In this document: positions 19,382 to 28,375 of the stretch, piece by piece | Layout of the letters: each line of letters opens with the position of its first letter | Numbering within the stretch: the stretch's first letter is position 1 | NCBI RefSeq assembly: GCF_000060285.1 | Contig: NC_008555.1 | Location: 2,604,001-2,668,000, forward strand | Reading direction: 5' to 3' | Source: Listeria welshimeri serovar 6b str. SLCC5334 | Lineage (GTDB): Bacteria; Bacillota; Bacilli; Lactobacillales; Listeriaceae | DNA: 64,000 nucleotides | Notes under the pieces: generated by a model | Told to the model about the DNA's origin: nothing | Databases searched by the model: none | Seen by the model: only the letters and a program-made list of their open reading frames with translations | Position numbers and translations under genes: made by a program

Positions 19382-20125
19382 TTATAAATTCATTCCAAGT
19401 AACGGAATTCGTTCATTATATTTATCAACAAGCGCTTGGTTGTGCTCGTCGGCATTTTCGACATTCCCGCTAATAAATACTGGTGGAGTGAAATTGTCAT
19501 TTACCATTTTTTCAATGGCTTCTGCAAAAATGGATTGCAAGATAACCGCGCCAGTTACGGTAGATGTTGGTGCAAATGCAATATCAAAGTTTGCTGATTT
19601 TAGTACTGCATCTCCTTTAACAGCACCGTTATCAATCACGATGTCTCCTGTATCTGATAAACGCTTTCCAGAAATATGGCGTGATTTTTGGCTAGCTGAG
19701 TATTGTAGTGAAGTGATTACGATAATAAACGCACCTTTTTCACGGGCAATTTCAGCAACATCGATTGGCACAGGATTGCGACCAGATGTTGATAATACAA
19801 TCATTACATCGCCCGGACGAATATCTTCCTCAGCCATAAATGTTTTTGCATACTCATTTTTGCGTTCGAGCACAGAAGACGCCGCAGCACCTTCGTGAAG
19901 CATTAGTGGTTCATGCAAAATCGGATGAATCGCCGCAAGTCCGCCTGCTCGGTAAAATACTTCCTCTGTTAAAATATGCGAATGTCCACAGCCAAACAAA
20001 TGGATTACACCGTCGTTTTCGATGGACTTGGCAACTTCTGCCCCTGCTTCTTTTACATAATCAGCTTCATTGTCGAGAATGTTTTCTAATAAACGAATCG
20101 TAATATCAATATAGTTATTAATCAT
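19382..20125 (-). CDS. SIS-domain phosphosugar-binding protein
   Basis: The product is 247 residues with a single SIS domain. The phosphosugar loop is seen in VIHLFGCGHSHIL and the second Ser/Thr motif in MIVLSTSGRNPVPIDVA. It resembles the UPF0309 group of SIS proteins. SIS proteins act as aldose-ketose isomerases or as sensors of phosphosugars; here there is no HTH domain, so an enzyme is more likely. It is the last gene of the operon, with its start one base after the stop of the aldolase gene. The substrate is unknown. Confidence 0.85.
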   Translation of the reverse strand: MINNYIDITIRLLENILDNEADYVKEAGAEVAKSIENDGVIHLFGCGHSHILTEEVFYRAGGLAAIHPILHEPLMLHEGAAASSVLERKNEYAKTFMAEEDIRPGDVMIVLSTSGRNPVPIDVAEIAREKGAFIIVITSLQYSASQKSRHISGKRLSDTGDIVIDNGAVKGDAVLKSANFDIAFAPTSTVTGAVILQSIFAEAIEKMVNDNFTPPVFISGNVENADEHNQALVDKYNERIPLLGMNL

Positions 20126-20845
20126 TTAGTTCTCCTCCAATGCTGCAAAAATTTTCGCTATTTCTTCTGGTTTAGTTCGACCAGTTTCTTTATCAATTGT
20201 TTTCCCAAAGATATGCGGCATATAGAATGGAATGCCAGTTGTTTGAATTGCAGTAGTTATTTCAAGAATATTATCCGCGCCAATTCCGCCAGCTGGCTCA
20301 ATACCATAAATACCTTTATCAGCTGCAATTTTTGTTAAATATACTAGTTCATCTAAATATTTTGTACCTTCAATACTCATAAATTTGATGGAGGGAATAT
20401 TTGCGGATAAACAGTAATCAACAGCTTCTTCTGCGGTAATTTCATCTCCTGAAGATAATTTCACGATTCCGACTTTTCCGGTTGGACGAACGAGTGCATT
20501 AGTATATGTTTCCGGTAGTAAGCCGTTTGTTAATCCCGCAGTTTCGATTGGTTGGTTAATATGGCTGTTCGGCACAATTCGTGCAATATGAAGAACATTC
20601 CGCCAGTTTTGCCAGTCTCCTCCGCCACCAAGCCCAACACTAACAATCTCTGCTGTCGATTGTAATTCTTTGACGACGTTTGCTGCTTCTTCGGCCGATT
20701 CATAGTTCGTTGCAACGATTCCCGGCACTGCAAAACCGCGCGATGCTTCCATTACTTCTTTGCTATTTTCTTTATCTTTCGCTAAAAAATTAAATAGCGC
20801 AAAATTATTCCATTTTGGTAGATTTTCGAATTTTTTCTTGTTCAA
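20126..20845 (-). CDS. KDGP aldolase family protein (DgaF-like)
   Basis: The 239-residue product matches the KDGP aldolase family typified by DgaF, which cleaves 2-keto-3-deoxy-6-phosphogluconate to pyruvate and glyceraldehyde-3-phosphate. Segments include VSVGLGGGGDWQNW, PSIKFMSIEGTKYLDEL (with the likely Schiff-base Lys) and GIEPAGGIGADN. The start is a TTG 41 bases inside the previous gene, with GGAG upstream, so the two are probably translationally coupled. In Salmonella DgaF works with the ammonia-lyase DgaE; no DgaE or sugar-acid dehydratase is present here. The family call is firm, the substrate is not. Confidence 0.8.
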   Translation of the reverse strand: MNKKKFENLPKWNNFALFNFLAKDKENSKEVMEASRGFAVPGIVATNYESAEEAANVVKELQSTAEIVSVGLGGGGDWQNWRNVLHIARIVPNSHINQPIETAGLTNGLLPETYTNALVRPTGKVGIVKLSSGDEITAEEAVDYCLSANIPSIKFMSIEGTKYLDELVYLTKIAADKGIYGIEPAGGIGADNILEITTAIQTTGIPFYMPHIFGKTIDKETGRTKPEEIAKIFAALEEN

Positions 20846-21554
20846 GTTTTATCAACTCCACACATGTTTTTAAGGTTTTTTCAATCAAGTATTCGCCTTT
20901 TTCTGCTGTAGCTAAAGTTGCTTCTCCGAGGACTGCTGTCTTGGTGAAGTTTTGCCATGGGGTTGGTGTGAAATCTGCATCTATTGGTAAAATTGGCGGG
21001 TCATCAATCGCACGACTCATATCCGCATTTTCCGGTGATAAATAGAGCATGAGTGATGTTTCGATTTCACAAGCATGAATATAGGTATGATGGTTTGCTT
21101 TTCCTTCGCGTACATCCATCGCTAATTTTTGGATATTTGGGTAGAAAATGTGCAAAATAATCATATCTGGGTATTTCGCATATAGTTCTCGTGCTGCATC
21201 TTTGAGTGCAGCCATATTACCAAGATGCCCACTGACTGGGACAAATAGCCGAAATCCTTGTTTATAAAGACTTTCACCGATTTCCACAACCACTTTTGTG
21301 ACCGTTTCATTCGATAAAGTTAAACTTCCCGGAAAATCTTGTAAGCTCCAAACTTGACCATATGGTAAAACTGGCAGCACAAAACCATCTGTTTCCGCCG
21401 CTATTTTTGCTGAATATTCTGACGCCAGAATATTGTCTGTTCCTAGTGGCAAATGTGGCCCATGCGCTTCAACCGCTCCTATTGGCAAAATAACTGGTTT
21501 GGTTTTCGTGATTTTCGCGCCAATATCAAATGAATTTTCATCTGCATATAACAC
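20805..21554 (-). CDS. Creatininase-family amidohydrolase
   Basis: This 249-residue protein is in the creatininase superfamily. Visible metal-site motifs are GAVEAHGPHLPLGTDNIL near residue 28, VSGHLGNMAALKDA near residue 107 and HACEIETSLMLYL near residue 147. These bind two divalent metals in the family, whose members hydrolyse cyclic amides or formamides. True creatininase activity is unlikely in this context. Beside a sugar PTS and a lactonase it probably opens a ring or removes an amide from a phosphosugar derivative, which is inference. It starts at GTG with AGGAGG upstream. Confidence 0.8.
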   Translation of the reverse strand: MLYADENSFDIGAKITKTKPVILPIGAVEAHGPHLPLGTDNILASEYSAKIAAETDGFVLPVLPYGQVWSLQDFPGSLTLSNETVTKVVVEIGESLYKQGFRLFVPVSGHLGNMAALKDAARELYAKYPDMIILHIFYPNIQKLAMDVREGKANHHTYIHACEIETSLMLYLSPENADMSRAIDDPPILPIDADFTPTPWQNFTKTAVLGEATLATAEKGEYLIEKTLKTCVELIKLEQEKIRKSTKME

Positions 21555-21566
21555 AGATTTCGCCTC

Positions 21567-22559
21567 CTATTTTTTAAATGTAAAGCATCTTGCTGGATTA
21601 TCCACAAAGAATTTTTTAACTAATTTTTCTCCGTCAAAGCCTTTTTCGTTTGCTTCGTCAATAAAGCGTGGCACCCATTTTTTGGCGATATATTCAAGAC
21701 CTGGTCCATGACCGTAATGTTTATAATATGTTTTTCGTGCAGTGTCCCCACTCACTAGAATTTGATCTTCAAATCCTTCTGAAACTAAATAAAGTATTGC
21801 AGCAATCCTTGCACTTTCTGGCGCGTATTTGATTTTTGCAATGCCATCAAATGACATAAACGCACCTGTTTTAGCAACTTGTTTGTGATAATACGGATCT
21901 AGGTTACGGTCCATGTGTCCAATAGAAAGATATTCTAATGGGATATTTTCTTGTTTTAAAATCTCGATTTGCTCTAAAGCCATTGTTCCTGCTTCTGTAT
22001 GAGAATGAATCGGTGCTTTTGTCTCGTGATGTGCTCTTGCAACCGCGCGTATCGTTTTTTCTTCTAAAGGAGTAATCATATTGTAGCCAGTTCCAAATTT
22101 CACCTGACCAGCCTTGTACGGTGTTCCTTCAAGCCCGTTCTCTACTTCATTCACAACAAATTCTGTTAATTTTTCTGTGGAAGTATTTTCAATCCATTCA
22201 TAATAAGTTTCAAAATCACCGATAATTGGTTTTAATTCGGGTTTAATTTTTCCGTCCCATAAGAAACTTTTGTTAAAGCCGGCTGTTCCAATGATTTGAA
22301 TACCAGTTTCTTTGGAAATCTGTGCTACATCTAAAACACGTCTACCGTAATCCACTGCAGTTGCATCAACAATCGTTTTCCCACCTAAATCAGCGAAATC
22401 TTGTACATCTAGTTGGGATTTTTCTTTGCTATCTAAAAGTAAATCGTCGGCATCTCGCTCTTGCCAGTAAGCCGGCACACAGACAATATGCTCGTGTGAA
22501 TAAGTAAACCCTAATTTATCTGGGGCGATATCTCCATAAAAAGTACGAATAAAACTCAT
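21567..22559 (-). CDS. Phosphotriesterase-family lactonase
   Basis: The 330-residue product is a member of the phosphotriesterase group of the amidohydrolase superfamily (COG1735). Metal ligands are seen in TYSHEHIV near residue 20, the Lys region around GQVKFGTGYN, PIHSHTEAG near residue 180, SIGHMDRN near residue 208 and VSGDTARK near residue 270. Relatives next to ascorbate-type PTS genes hydrolyse phosphorylated sugar lactones. I recall a L. monocytogenes member being characterised as acting on pentono-lactone phosphates; that should be checked. It is separated from the PTS genes by a terminator-like hairpin. Confidence 0.85.
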   Translation of the reverse strand: MSFIRTFYGDIAPDKLGFTYSHEHIVCVPAYWQERDADDLLLDSKEKSQLDVQDFADLGGKTIVDATAVDYGRRVLDVAQISKETGIQIIGTAGFNKSFLWDGKIKPELKPIIGDFETYYEWIENTSTEKLTEFVVNEVENGLEGTPYKAGQVKFGTGYNMITPLEEKTIRAVARAHHETKAPIHSHTEAGTMALEQIEILKQENIPLEYLSIGHMDRNLDPYYHKQVAKTGAFMSFDGIAKIKYAPESARIAAILYLVSEGFEDQILVSGDTARKTYYKHYGHGPGLEYIAKKWVPRFIDEANEKGFDGEKLVKKFFVDNPARCFTFKK

Positions 22560-22577
22560 TTTTTAAAACTTCCTTTC

Positions 22578-22616
22578 AAAAAACCTCTTCCTCTTGAATG
22601 CTAGACTAGGAAGAGG
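22578..22616 (-). terminator. Terminator-like hairpin between PTS IIC and lactonase genes
   Basis: On the minus strand a 9-bp stem (CCTCTTCCT and AGGAAGAGG, arms 22608-22616 and 22584-22592) with a 15-base loop ends in TTTTTTG. It lies in the 70-base gap inside the operon. It could cut expression of the downstream enzymes relative to the transporter. Confidence 0.75.
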
Positions 22617-22629
22617 TTTTGATTTTTAC

Positions 22630-23928
22630 TTAAAAGAATAACTTAGCTAACATGCTAACAATTGGTCCAAGAATAAACATATCTGAATCTGCCGCCCACA
22701 TTGCTGTATCCGGAACTGTCGTATTAATAAAGAATGTAACCATAATATATTGACCCCAAGCAACAACGGTAGCTGTTAAGAAGCCGCCTATTAGTGCTCC
22801 TCTGACCCCACCAGTCGAGTTACCGAATACACCTGCAACTGCCCCGTGGAAGAAGAGAACAATCATTGTTGGAACAAATACATAACCTACTGTGTTTCCT
22901 AGTACTACTAACCAGATAATTGCTCCAACAAATGCTCCAAGGAAACCGATAATTACGGAGTTTGGCGCATATGGGTAAACAATTGGTGCATCCAGTGCTG
23001 GTTTTGCACCCGGTACAAGTTTTGTAGCAATACCATTGAATGCTGGTACGATTTCACCGATAAACATCCGCACACCTACAAGTACAACCGCAATCCCTGC
23101 TGCAAAAGTAAATGATTGAACGATAGAATAAACGATAAAGCTTTGGTTCCCAGCTTCTGCGATTAATTTTTCTGCGCCTGGCGTCTTTTTAACCATTAGG
23201 ATAACTGCACCGACGATGAAGAGAATTCCCATTGTAAGAGCTGTAATAACATTCGAATCACGTAAAAACTCTAATTTTTTCGGTAAATTAATATGTTCTG
23301 CATCATTTTTCTTATTTCCGAATACTTTTCCGAGTAAAGCAGATAAAATCGCTACACTGGATGAAGTATGTCCTAATGCGACATTATCATTACCAGTAAT
23401 TTTACGTAAGAATGGTTGTGTAATGGCTGGTTGCAACGTCCAGTAAAGCCCCATAATAACTGCTAGGAAGAGTACAAGTCCCCAGAATGGAATGTCGCCG
23501 CCAACTGCTTGTACAGTAATTCCTGCAAAAATAGTCGTTGTCCAGAACATCATATGACCAGTTAAATAGATGTACTTAAATGGTGTAAATCTCGCTAATA
23601 ATACGTTGACTAAAAATCCGAGTGTCATCGCAAGTGTTACCGCACTACCAAATTTTGCATTAAAGGCTTCTTGCCCTAAAAACCCTGCAAGTGGCGGCGT
23701 TTCAAGACCAAACACTTCTTTCCACATTGGTTCAAAAATACCAAGTGAACCAGTAATAACAGCCGCACCAGCGTTAATAATTAAGAATCCAATAATTGCT
23801 TTGAACGTTCCGCTAATAACTTGGCTTAAATTTTTCTTTTGTAAAAGTAACCCTAGAAGTACGATAAAACCTAAAAGTATGGCTGGGGTTCCAAAAAAGT
23901 TATTGGCAATCCACGTAATAATCTCCAT
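22630..23928 (-). CDS. PTS EIIC, ascorbate (UlaA) family
   Basis: The product is 432 residues with about ten to eleven membrane helices, matching the UlaA/SgaT family of PTS permeases. It begins MEIITWIANNFFGTPAILLG, and the family's GTFKAIIGFLIINAGAAVI segment is present. It works with the separate IIB and IIA encoded upstream. In E. coli UlaA takes up L-ascorbate, but the adjacent enzymes here differ from the Ula pathway, so the substrate is probably another sugar acid or lactone. Confidence 0.9.
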   Translation of the reverse strand: MEIITWIANNFFGTPAILLGFIVLLGLLLQKKNLSQVISGTFKAIIGFLIINAGAAVITGSLGIFEPMWKEVFGLETPPLAGFLGQEAFNAKFGSAVTLAMTLGFLVNVLLARFTPFKYIYLTGHMMFWTTTIFAGITVQAVGGDIPFWGLVLFLAVIMGLYWTLQPAITQPFLRKITGNDNVALGHTSSSVAILSALLGKVFGNKKNDAEHINLPKKLEFLRDSNVITALTMGILFIVGAVILMVKKTPGAEKLIAEAGNQSFIVYSIVQSFTFAAGIAVVLVGVRMFIGEIVPAFNGIATKLVPGAKPALDAPIVYPYAPNSVIIGFLGAFVGAIIWLVVLGNTVGYVFVPTMIVLFFHGAVAGVFGNSTGGVRGALIGGFLTATVVAWGQYIMVTFFINTTVPDTAMWAADSDMFILGPIVSMLAKLFF

Positions 23929-23954
23929 TTTTTTCCCACCTTTTTTTGTCTTAT

Positions 23955-24227
23955 TTAACTATTGATTGCTGTAGATAATGCATTTTTAATTTCTGCATTG
24001 TCAAAATAGTTGTTAACAATTACTACTTTAGCACTTGTATCTGTTCCAAGTGTTTCAGCTAATTCTTGACTTGTTACGATAATATCCACGTTCATCGAGC
24101 GAGCTGCTGAGACATCAATGTGCTCTACATCCGCGTCTACTCCCATATCGCGCAAAACTGTTTCCACATTCATTCGTAAAATTAAGCTAGTTCCTTGCCC
24201 AAGTCCACACACCGCTAAAATTTTCAT
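23955..24227 (-). CDS. PTS EIIB, ascorbate family
   Basis: This 90-residue EIIB has the phosphorylatable cysteine at residue 7 in the P-loop-like MKILAVCGLGQGTSLIL. It accepts phosphate from the IIA encoded 2 bases upstream and passes it to the sugar during transport by the IIC. Confidence 0.93.
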   Translation of the reverse strand: MKILAVCGLGQGTSLILRMNVETVLRDMGVDADVEHIDVSAARSMNVDIIVTSQELAETLGTDTSAKVVIVNNYFDNAEIKNALSTAINS

Positions 24228-24229
24228 TA

Positions 24230-24664
24230 TTATCCCTCCACTAATTCTCCAATTGCTTGGTAATCTTCTGAGTGAATCAATTTTTCAATATTCTCGTTGT
24301 TACTAAGCAAGGAAACGATTTTTTGAATAACTTGTAAATGTGCCTCGCTTGAAGTTGCTGCGAGCCCAAAGACTAGGCGCACAGGATCATTTGCAGCGTG
24401 TCCGAAATTCACGCCTTCTTTTAGTACGACAAGTGATACTGCGGAGTTTTCCACTCCATCAGTTGGTCTTGCATGAGGAATTGCTATTTGAGGTGCAATG
24501 ACAAAGTACGCACCATTTTCATGATAAGATTCCACCATTTTTTCTACGTACTGCTCGCTCACATAACCTGCATTAACTAATAATTCTCCTGCTTGCACGA
24601 TAGCCTCGTCAGCGTTTTCGGCTGATCCGTGCAGATTCACGAGCTCTTTATCCAAAAAAGACAT
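24230..24664 (-). CDS. PTS EIIA, fructose/mannitol-type fold of the ascorbate system
   Basis: The product is 144 residues. The active-site histidine is in IAPQIAIPHARPTDGVEN near residue 64. It is the first gene of the PTS operon and is preceded by a -10 box and a perfect cre palindrome. Gene order IIA-IIB-IIC then enzymes suggests the transporter is made in excess. Confidence 0.93.
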   Translation of the reverse strand: MSFLDKELVNLHGSAENADEAIVQAGELLVNAGYVSEQYVEKMVESYHENGAYFVIAPQIAIPHARPTDGVENSAVSLVVLKEGVNFGHAANDPVRLVFGLAATSSEAHLQVIQKIVSLLSNNENIEKLIHSEDYQAIGELVEG

Positions 24665-24688
24665 ATCTCTTCATCCCTTCTAACTAAT

Positions 24689-24702
24689 TGATAGCGCTAT
24701 CA
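24689..24702. promoter_or_regulatory. cre site (CcpA) before the ascorbate-type PTS operon
   Basis: TGATAGCGCTATCA is a perfect 14-bp palindrome that fits the cre consensus TGNNANCGNTNNCA. It lies between the -10 box and the IIA start codon, where CcpA would repress in the presence of preferred sugars. Confidence 0.8.
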
Positions 24703-24717
24703 ATAACTTACACTCTT

Positions 24718-24723
24718 ATTATA
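24718..24723 (-). promoter_or_regulatory. -10 box of the ascorbate-type PTS operon
   Basis: On the minus strand GCTATAATAAG contains a perfect TATAAT about 55 bases before the IIA start. No good -35 box lies at 17 bases, which fits a promoter that needs activation, plausibly by the adjacent PRD regulator. Confidence 0.6.
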
Positions 24724-24813
24724 GCTGTAGCTGCTCTGTTTAAAAAAGCCCAATTCCTTTCTTTTCGAAAGTGCAAAGAATAGACTGTTACATTTCGTTG
24801 TTAGTAGGCATAT

Positions 24814-24852
24814 AAAAAAGCCAGCGCGGCAACTTAGTGCCCCACTGGCTTT
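24814..24852 (-). terminator. Intrinsic terminator after the PRD regulator
   Basis: On the minus strand AAAGCCAG pairs with CTGGCTTTTTT around a partly paired GC-rich core. The T-run follows at once. It separates the regulator from the PTS operon. Confidence 0.85.
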
Positions 24853-24857
24853 ATCGC

Positions 24858-26924
24858 TTATTTTATTGTTAACATTGCGGCAATTTCTGATGCCGATTCT
24901 GCTTGTTCAATCTGCTCAAGCAAGTGATGTTTCATGATCAAATTAGTGAGTTGGCTCAGCGCATTGATATGTGTGTAGGAGTCAATGGAAGCGAGCACAA
25001 TGATTAATTTAACTTGATCCTTTGCTTTACTTGAAAATGAAACTGGCTGATCTAAACGAAGTAAACTCATTCCAACACGATATGCCCCGTCATCCACCGA
25101 AGCATGCGGAAGTGCAATCCCTGGTGCAATAACGATGTAAGGACCCAGTTTTTCAATATTTTCAATCATTGCATGCTGATATTTTCTTGAGATATAACCT
25201 TCCTGCTGCAGTGATTCCGAGGCAACATGAATAGCTTCACGCCAATCTGACACACTTTCTTTAAAAGTAATACGTTCTTTAGGTAATAATTCCTCAAGTG
25301 TTGGCGATTTTTCTAACTGACTATCCGATTGCACTTGGAATAATACCGATTTTAACTTAGCCGCCAGCTTTTCACGGTCTTCTACTTTCGCATATTGGTC
25401 CACAACATCGAGAACGGACGACAACATACGCGCATCTGAATCTTTTTGCAAAATGTGTGGTGCAATTGTCTTCATCAGTTGTTGTTTCTGCGCCTCCGTT
25501 AAAATTGGACTCACAATAAAAACAGGTACTTTCGGTTCCATTATTGGCAAAGTAGAAACGATAAAGTCCGGTGTATAAATCCCTTTTTCAAATTCACGAA
25601 TAGAAATTGGTTCTAGTATTTCTACCCGTTCACCGAGTAACTGTGACAATTGGCGTTCAATCATCCGCGAAGTTCCGACCCCTTTGGAGCAAACAATCAA
25701 TAGTTTTTTTCGCTCGACCAAAGTATTATTTTTCCGAGAAAGATAGCCACCAAATAGAATCGTTACATACGCTATTTCATCTTCTGGGATGGTTTCACCT
25801 AGCAAATCTTCTAGCGGTTCTAATGATTTTTTCGTAATCTCGTAAACGTCGCTATAGCTCTGTTTGATATCTGTTCTGAGCGGATTAATCCATTCAATTT
25901 GAAATTTAAGTCGATAATAAGCTGGCTGTAAATGCAGCAATAAATCTTTTTTTAAACTGCTGTGGTCTTCAAAATTCACACATGCGAGACGTTCAAATTC
26001 AGCAATGACCTTTTCCACAATGAGTTCTAATTTTCCAGTAGCGGCCGCATCATCATTCAAACGACTTGCTCCAAGCAATAGTTTGCCTAAATAAGTAATT
26101 TCCGCATGATTAATCTTAAACTCTTCGTTCTGCTGCAATTGCTGATAAATTTCCTGCGCGATATCAAATGACTCTACTTCATGTTCTTCCGGTTCATTTA
26201 AATAACAATCACGTTTCATTCGTTCTTTAAAAAAGAAAATCATAATACCAATTCGTTCCATGACTTCATCTGTGTAACGAATGCCGATTTTTTTCTCCGT
26301 TACAACTAAAATTTCAAAAATCGTATCTAAATGCGGAAACAGCTCTTTCTTTTTAATCATTGGATTTATTTTCATTAAATCGAGCAGCTGGTCTGCCGTT
26401 GCGATTTCTTCGTTATTCATACAATAATGAATGAAAAATTGGCGGATACTACGCTCATCTCCAAGAACCATATTGCCATTTTTACGATCATAGGCGAGCT
26501 CGAGGTTAAATTGTTTAAGTGCTAACTTTAATTGCTTGATATCTTGCAAACTAGTGTTGCGACTAACTTCATTGCATTCATTAATCGTATCAATAATGAC
26601 TCGAGCATCTGTTACAAGCAGAAAAAATAAAATACGAATGCGGCGTTCACTAGCGGAAAAAACTTTGTGACTTGCTTCCCTATTTTCAATAATATCTTTA
26701 ATTGTCGATTTTTCTTCTTCTAATAAATAGTACCCTTGTCCGCGAACTGATTGAATGCCATCAAGCCCTATATCGTCTAGTTCTTTATTAATTTTTTCTA
26801 CATCATATTGTAGTGTTCGTTTGGAAATGCCTAGTTCTTCTTGTAATTTCTCGGGTGCAAGATATACATTCGCCACCACTAGCGATTCGAGTAGCGTCAT
26901 ATTTCTAGCATCAAATTGTACCAC
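24858..26924 (-). CDS. PRD-containing PTS-controlled transcriptional activator (MtlR/LicR type)
   Basis: The 688-residue protein starts at GTG with AAGGAGG upstream. Domains in order: N-terminal helix-turn-helix domains (LQEELGISKRTLQYDVEKI), two PTS regulation domains at about residues 190-400, an EIIB-like domain with Cys near 412 (LLIVCSKGVGTSRMIE), and an EIIA-like domain with His near 607 (IAPGIALPHASVDDG). Phosphorylation of these sites by the PTS sets DNA-binding activity. It is immediately upstream of the ascorbate-type PTS genes, which it likely activates. RNA-binding antitermination is unlikely for this architecture. Confidence 0.9.
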   Translation of the reverse strand: MVQFDARNMTLLESLVVANVYLAPEKLQEELGISKRTLQYDVEKINKELDDIGLDGIQSVRGQGYYLLEEEKSTIKDIIENREASHKVFSASERRIRILFFLLVTDARVIIDTINECNEVSRNTSLQDIKQLKLALKQFNLELAYDRKNGNMVLGDERSIRQFFIHYCMNNEEIATADQLLDLMKINPMIKKKELFPHLDTIFEILVVTEKKIGIRYTDEVMERIGIMIFFFKERMKRDCYLNEPEEHEVESFDIAQEIYQQLQQNEEFKINHAEITYLGKLLLGASRLNDDAAATGKLELIVEKVIAEFERLACVNFEDHSSLKKDLLLHLQPAYYRLKFQIEWINPLRTDIKQSYSDVYEITKKSLEPLEDLLGETIPEDEIAYVTILFGGYLSRKNNTLVERKKLLIVCSKGVGTSRMIERQLSQLLGERVEILEPISIREFEKGIYTPDFIVSTLPIMEPKVPVFIVSPILTEAQKQQLMKTIAPHILQKDSDARMLSSVLDVVDQYAKVEDREKLAAKLKSVLFQVQSDSQLEKSPTLEELLPKERITFKESVSDWREAIHVASESLQQEGYISRKYQHAMIENIEKLGPYIVIAPGIALPHASVDDGAYRVGMSLLRLDQPVSFSSKAKDQVKLIIVLASIDSYTHINALSQLTNLIMKHHLLEQIEQAESASEIAAMLTIK

Positions 26925-27027
26925 TTGGCCTACCTCCTTGATTTCGGTCTAGAAGGTAAAAAGATATGTCTACATTAAGGTTATGCGAAAATATGATATT
27001 TTTCAAGTATATTTTTATTTTTGCGTA

Positions 27028-27064
27028 TAAAAAAACCGACAAAGCCAAATGACTTTGTCGGTTT
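27028..27064 (-). terminator. Intrinsic terminator of the str operon after tuf
   Basis: On the minus strand CCGACAAAG pairs with CTTTGTCGG (arms 27053-27061 and 27036-27044, 8-base loop) followed by a run of seven or more T. It closes rpsL-rpsG-fusA-tuf. Confidence 0.93.
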
Positions 27065-27079
27065 GAATCGTATCAGATA

Positions 27080-28267
27080 TTATTTGCTGATGTTAGAAAC
27101 AACGCCAGCGCCTACTGTACGTCCGCCTTCACGGATAGAGAATTTAGTACCGTCTTCGATAGCGATTGGTGCAATTAGTTCAACTGCAAGCTCAATGTTA
27201 TCACCAGGCATTACCATTTCAGTACCTTCTGGAAGTGTAACAATACCAGTTACGTCAGTAGTACGGAAATAGAATTGTGGGCGGTAGTTGTTGAAGAATG
27301 GAGTGTGACGTCCACCTTCTTCTTTAGTTAAAACATAAGTTTCAGCTTTGAAGTTAGTGTGTGGAGTAATCGAACCTGGTTTAGCTAATACTTGACCACG
27401 TTGGATATCTTCACGAGCAACACCACGTAGAAGTGCGCCAATGTTGTCGCCAGCTTCAGCGTAGTCTAGTAATTTACGGAACATTTCTACTCCAGTTACT
27501 ACTACTTTTTTGCTTTCTTCTTCAATACCGATAACTTCTACTTCGTCACCAACTTTAACTTGTCCACGTTCAACACGTCCAGTTGCAACTGTTCCACGAC
27601 CAGTGATTGAGAATACATCCTCAACTGGCATCATGAATGGTTTGTCAGTATCACGTTCTGGAGTTGGAATGTAAGAATCTACAGCTTCCATTAACTCGTC
27701 AATTTTAGCTTCCCAGTCAGCTTCACCTTGAAGTGCTTTAAGAGCTGAACCTTTGATTACAGGAATGTCATCGCCAGGGAATTCATATTCAGTTAATAGA
27801 TCACGAATTTCCATTTCAACTAATTCTAGTAATTCTTCATCGTCAACCATGTCACATTTGTTCATGAATACAACGATGTATGGAACACCAACTTGACGTG
27901 AAAGTAAGATATGTTCACGAGTTTGTGGCATTGGGCCATCAGCAGCAGATACTACTAAGATAGCTCCGTCCATTTGTGCAGCACCAGTGATCATGTTTTT
28001 AACGTAATCGGCATGTCCTGGGCAGTCAACGTGTGCATAGTGACGGCTGTCAGTTTGATACTCAACGTGAGCAGTAGAGATTGTGATACCACGTTCTCTT
28101 TCTTCTGGAGCACCATCAATTTGGTCGTAAGCTTGTGCATCAGCATAGCCTTTTTTAGCAAGTACAGTTGTAATTGCAGCTGTTAAAGTTGTTTTACCAT
28201 GGTCAACGTGTCCAATAGTACCAATGTTAACATGGGGTTTAGAGCGGTCAAATTTTTCTTTTGCCAT
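27080..28267 (-). CDS. tuf: Elongation factor Tu
   Basis: EF-Tu is 395 residues starting [16 protein letters not shown]; the frame extends 9 codons upstream but the family start and an AGGAGG site fix the ATG at 28267. GTPase motifs are [18 protein letters not shown] and NKCD. It delivers aminoacyl-tRNA to the ribosome. It is the last gene of the str operon, with a 108-base gap after fusA that could hold an extra tuf promoter; none is convincing. Confidence 0.99.
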   Translation of the reverse strand: MAKEKFDRSKPHVNIGTIGHVDHGKTTLTAAITTVLAKKGYADAQAYDQIDGAPEERERGITISTAHVEYQTDSRHYAHVDCPGHADYVKNMITGAAQMDGAILVVSAADGPMPQTREHILLSRQVGVPYIVVFMNKCDMVDDEELLELVEMEIRDLLTEYEFPGDDIPVIKGSALKALQGEADWEAKIDELMEAVDSYIPTPERDTDKPFMMPVEDVFSITGRGTVATGRVERGQVKVGDEVEVIGIEEESKKVVVTGVEMFRKLLDYAEAGDNIGALLRGVAREDIQRGQVLAKPGSITPHTNFKAETYVLTKEEGGRHTPFFNNYRPQFYFRTTDVTGIVTLPEGTEMVMPGDNIELAVELIAPIAIEDGTKFSIREGGRTVGAGVVSNISK

Positions 28268-28375
28268 TTTAAAATATCCTCCTCGATAATTCAATAATTA
28301 TTTTTTACTTAGCTTAAATTTAAACTAAATAATACTTCTAACTAAAGTTATACTTGATGTTGCGAAAAAAATCAA

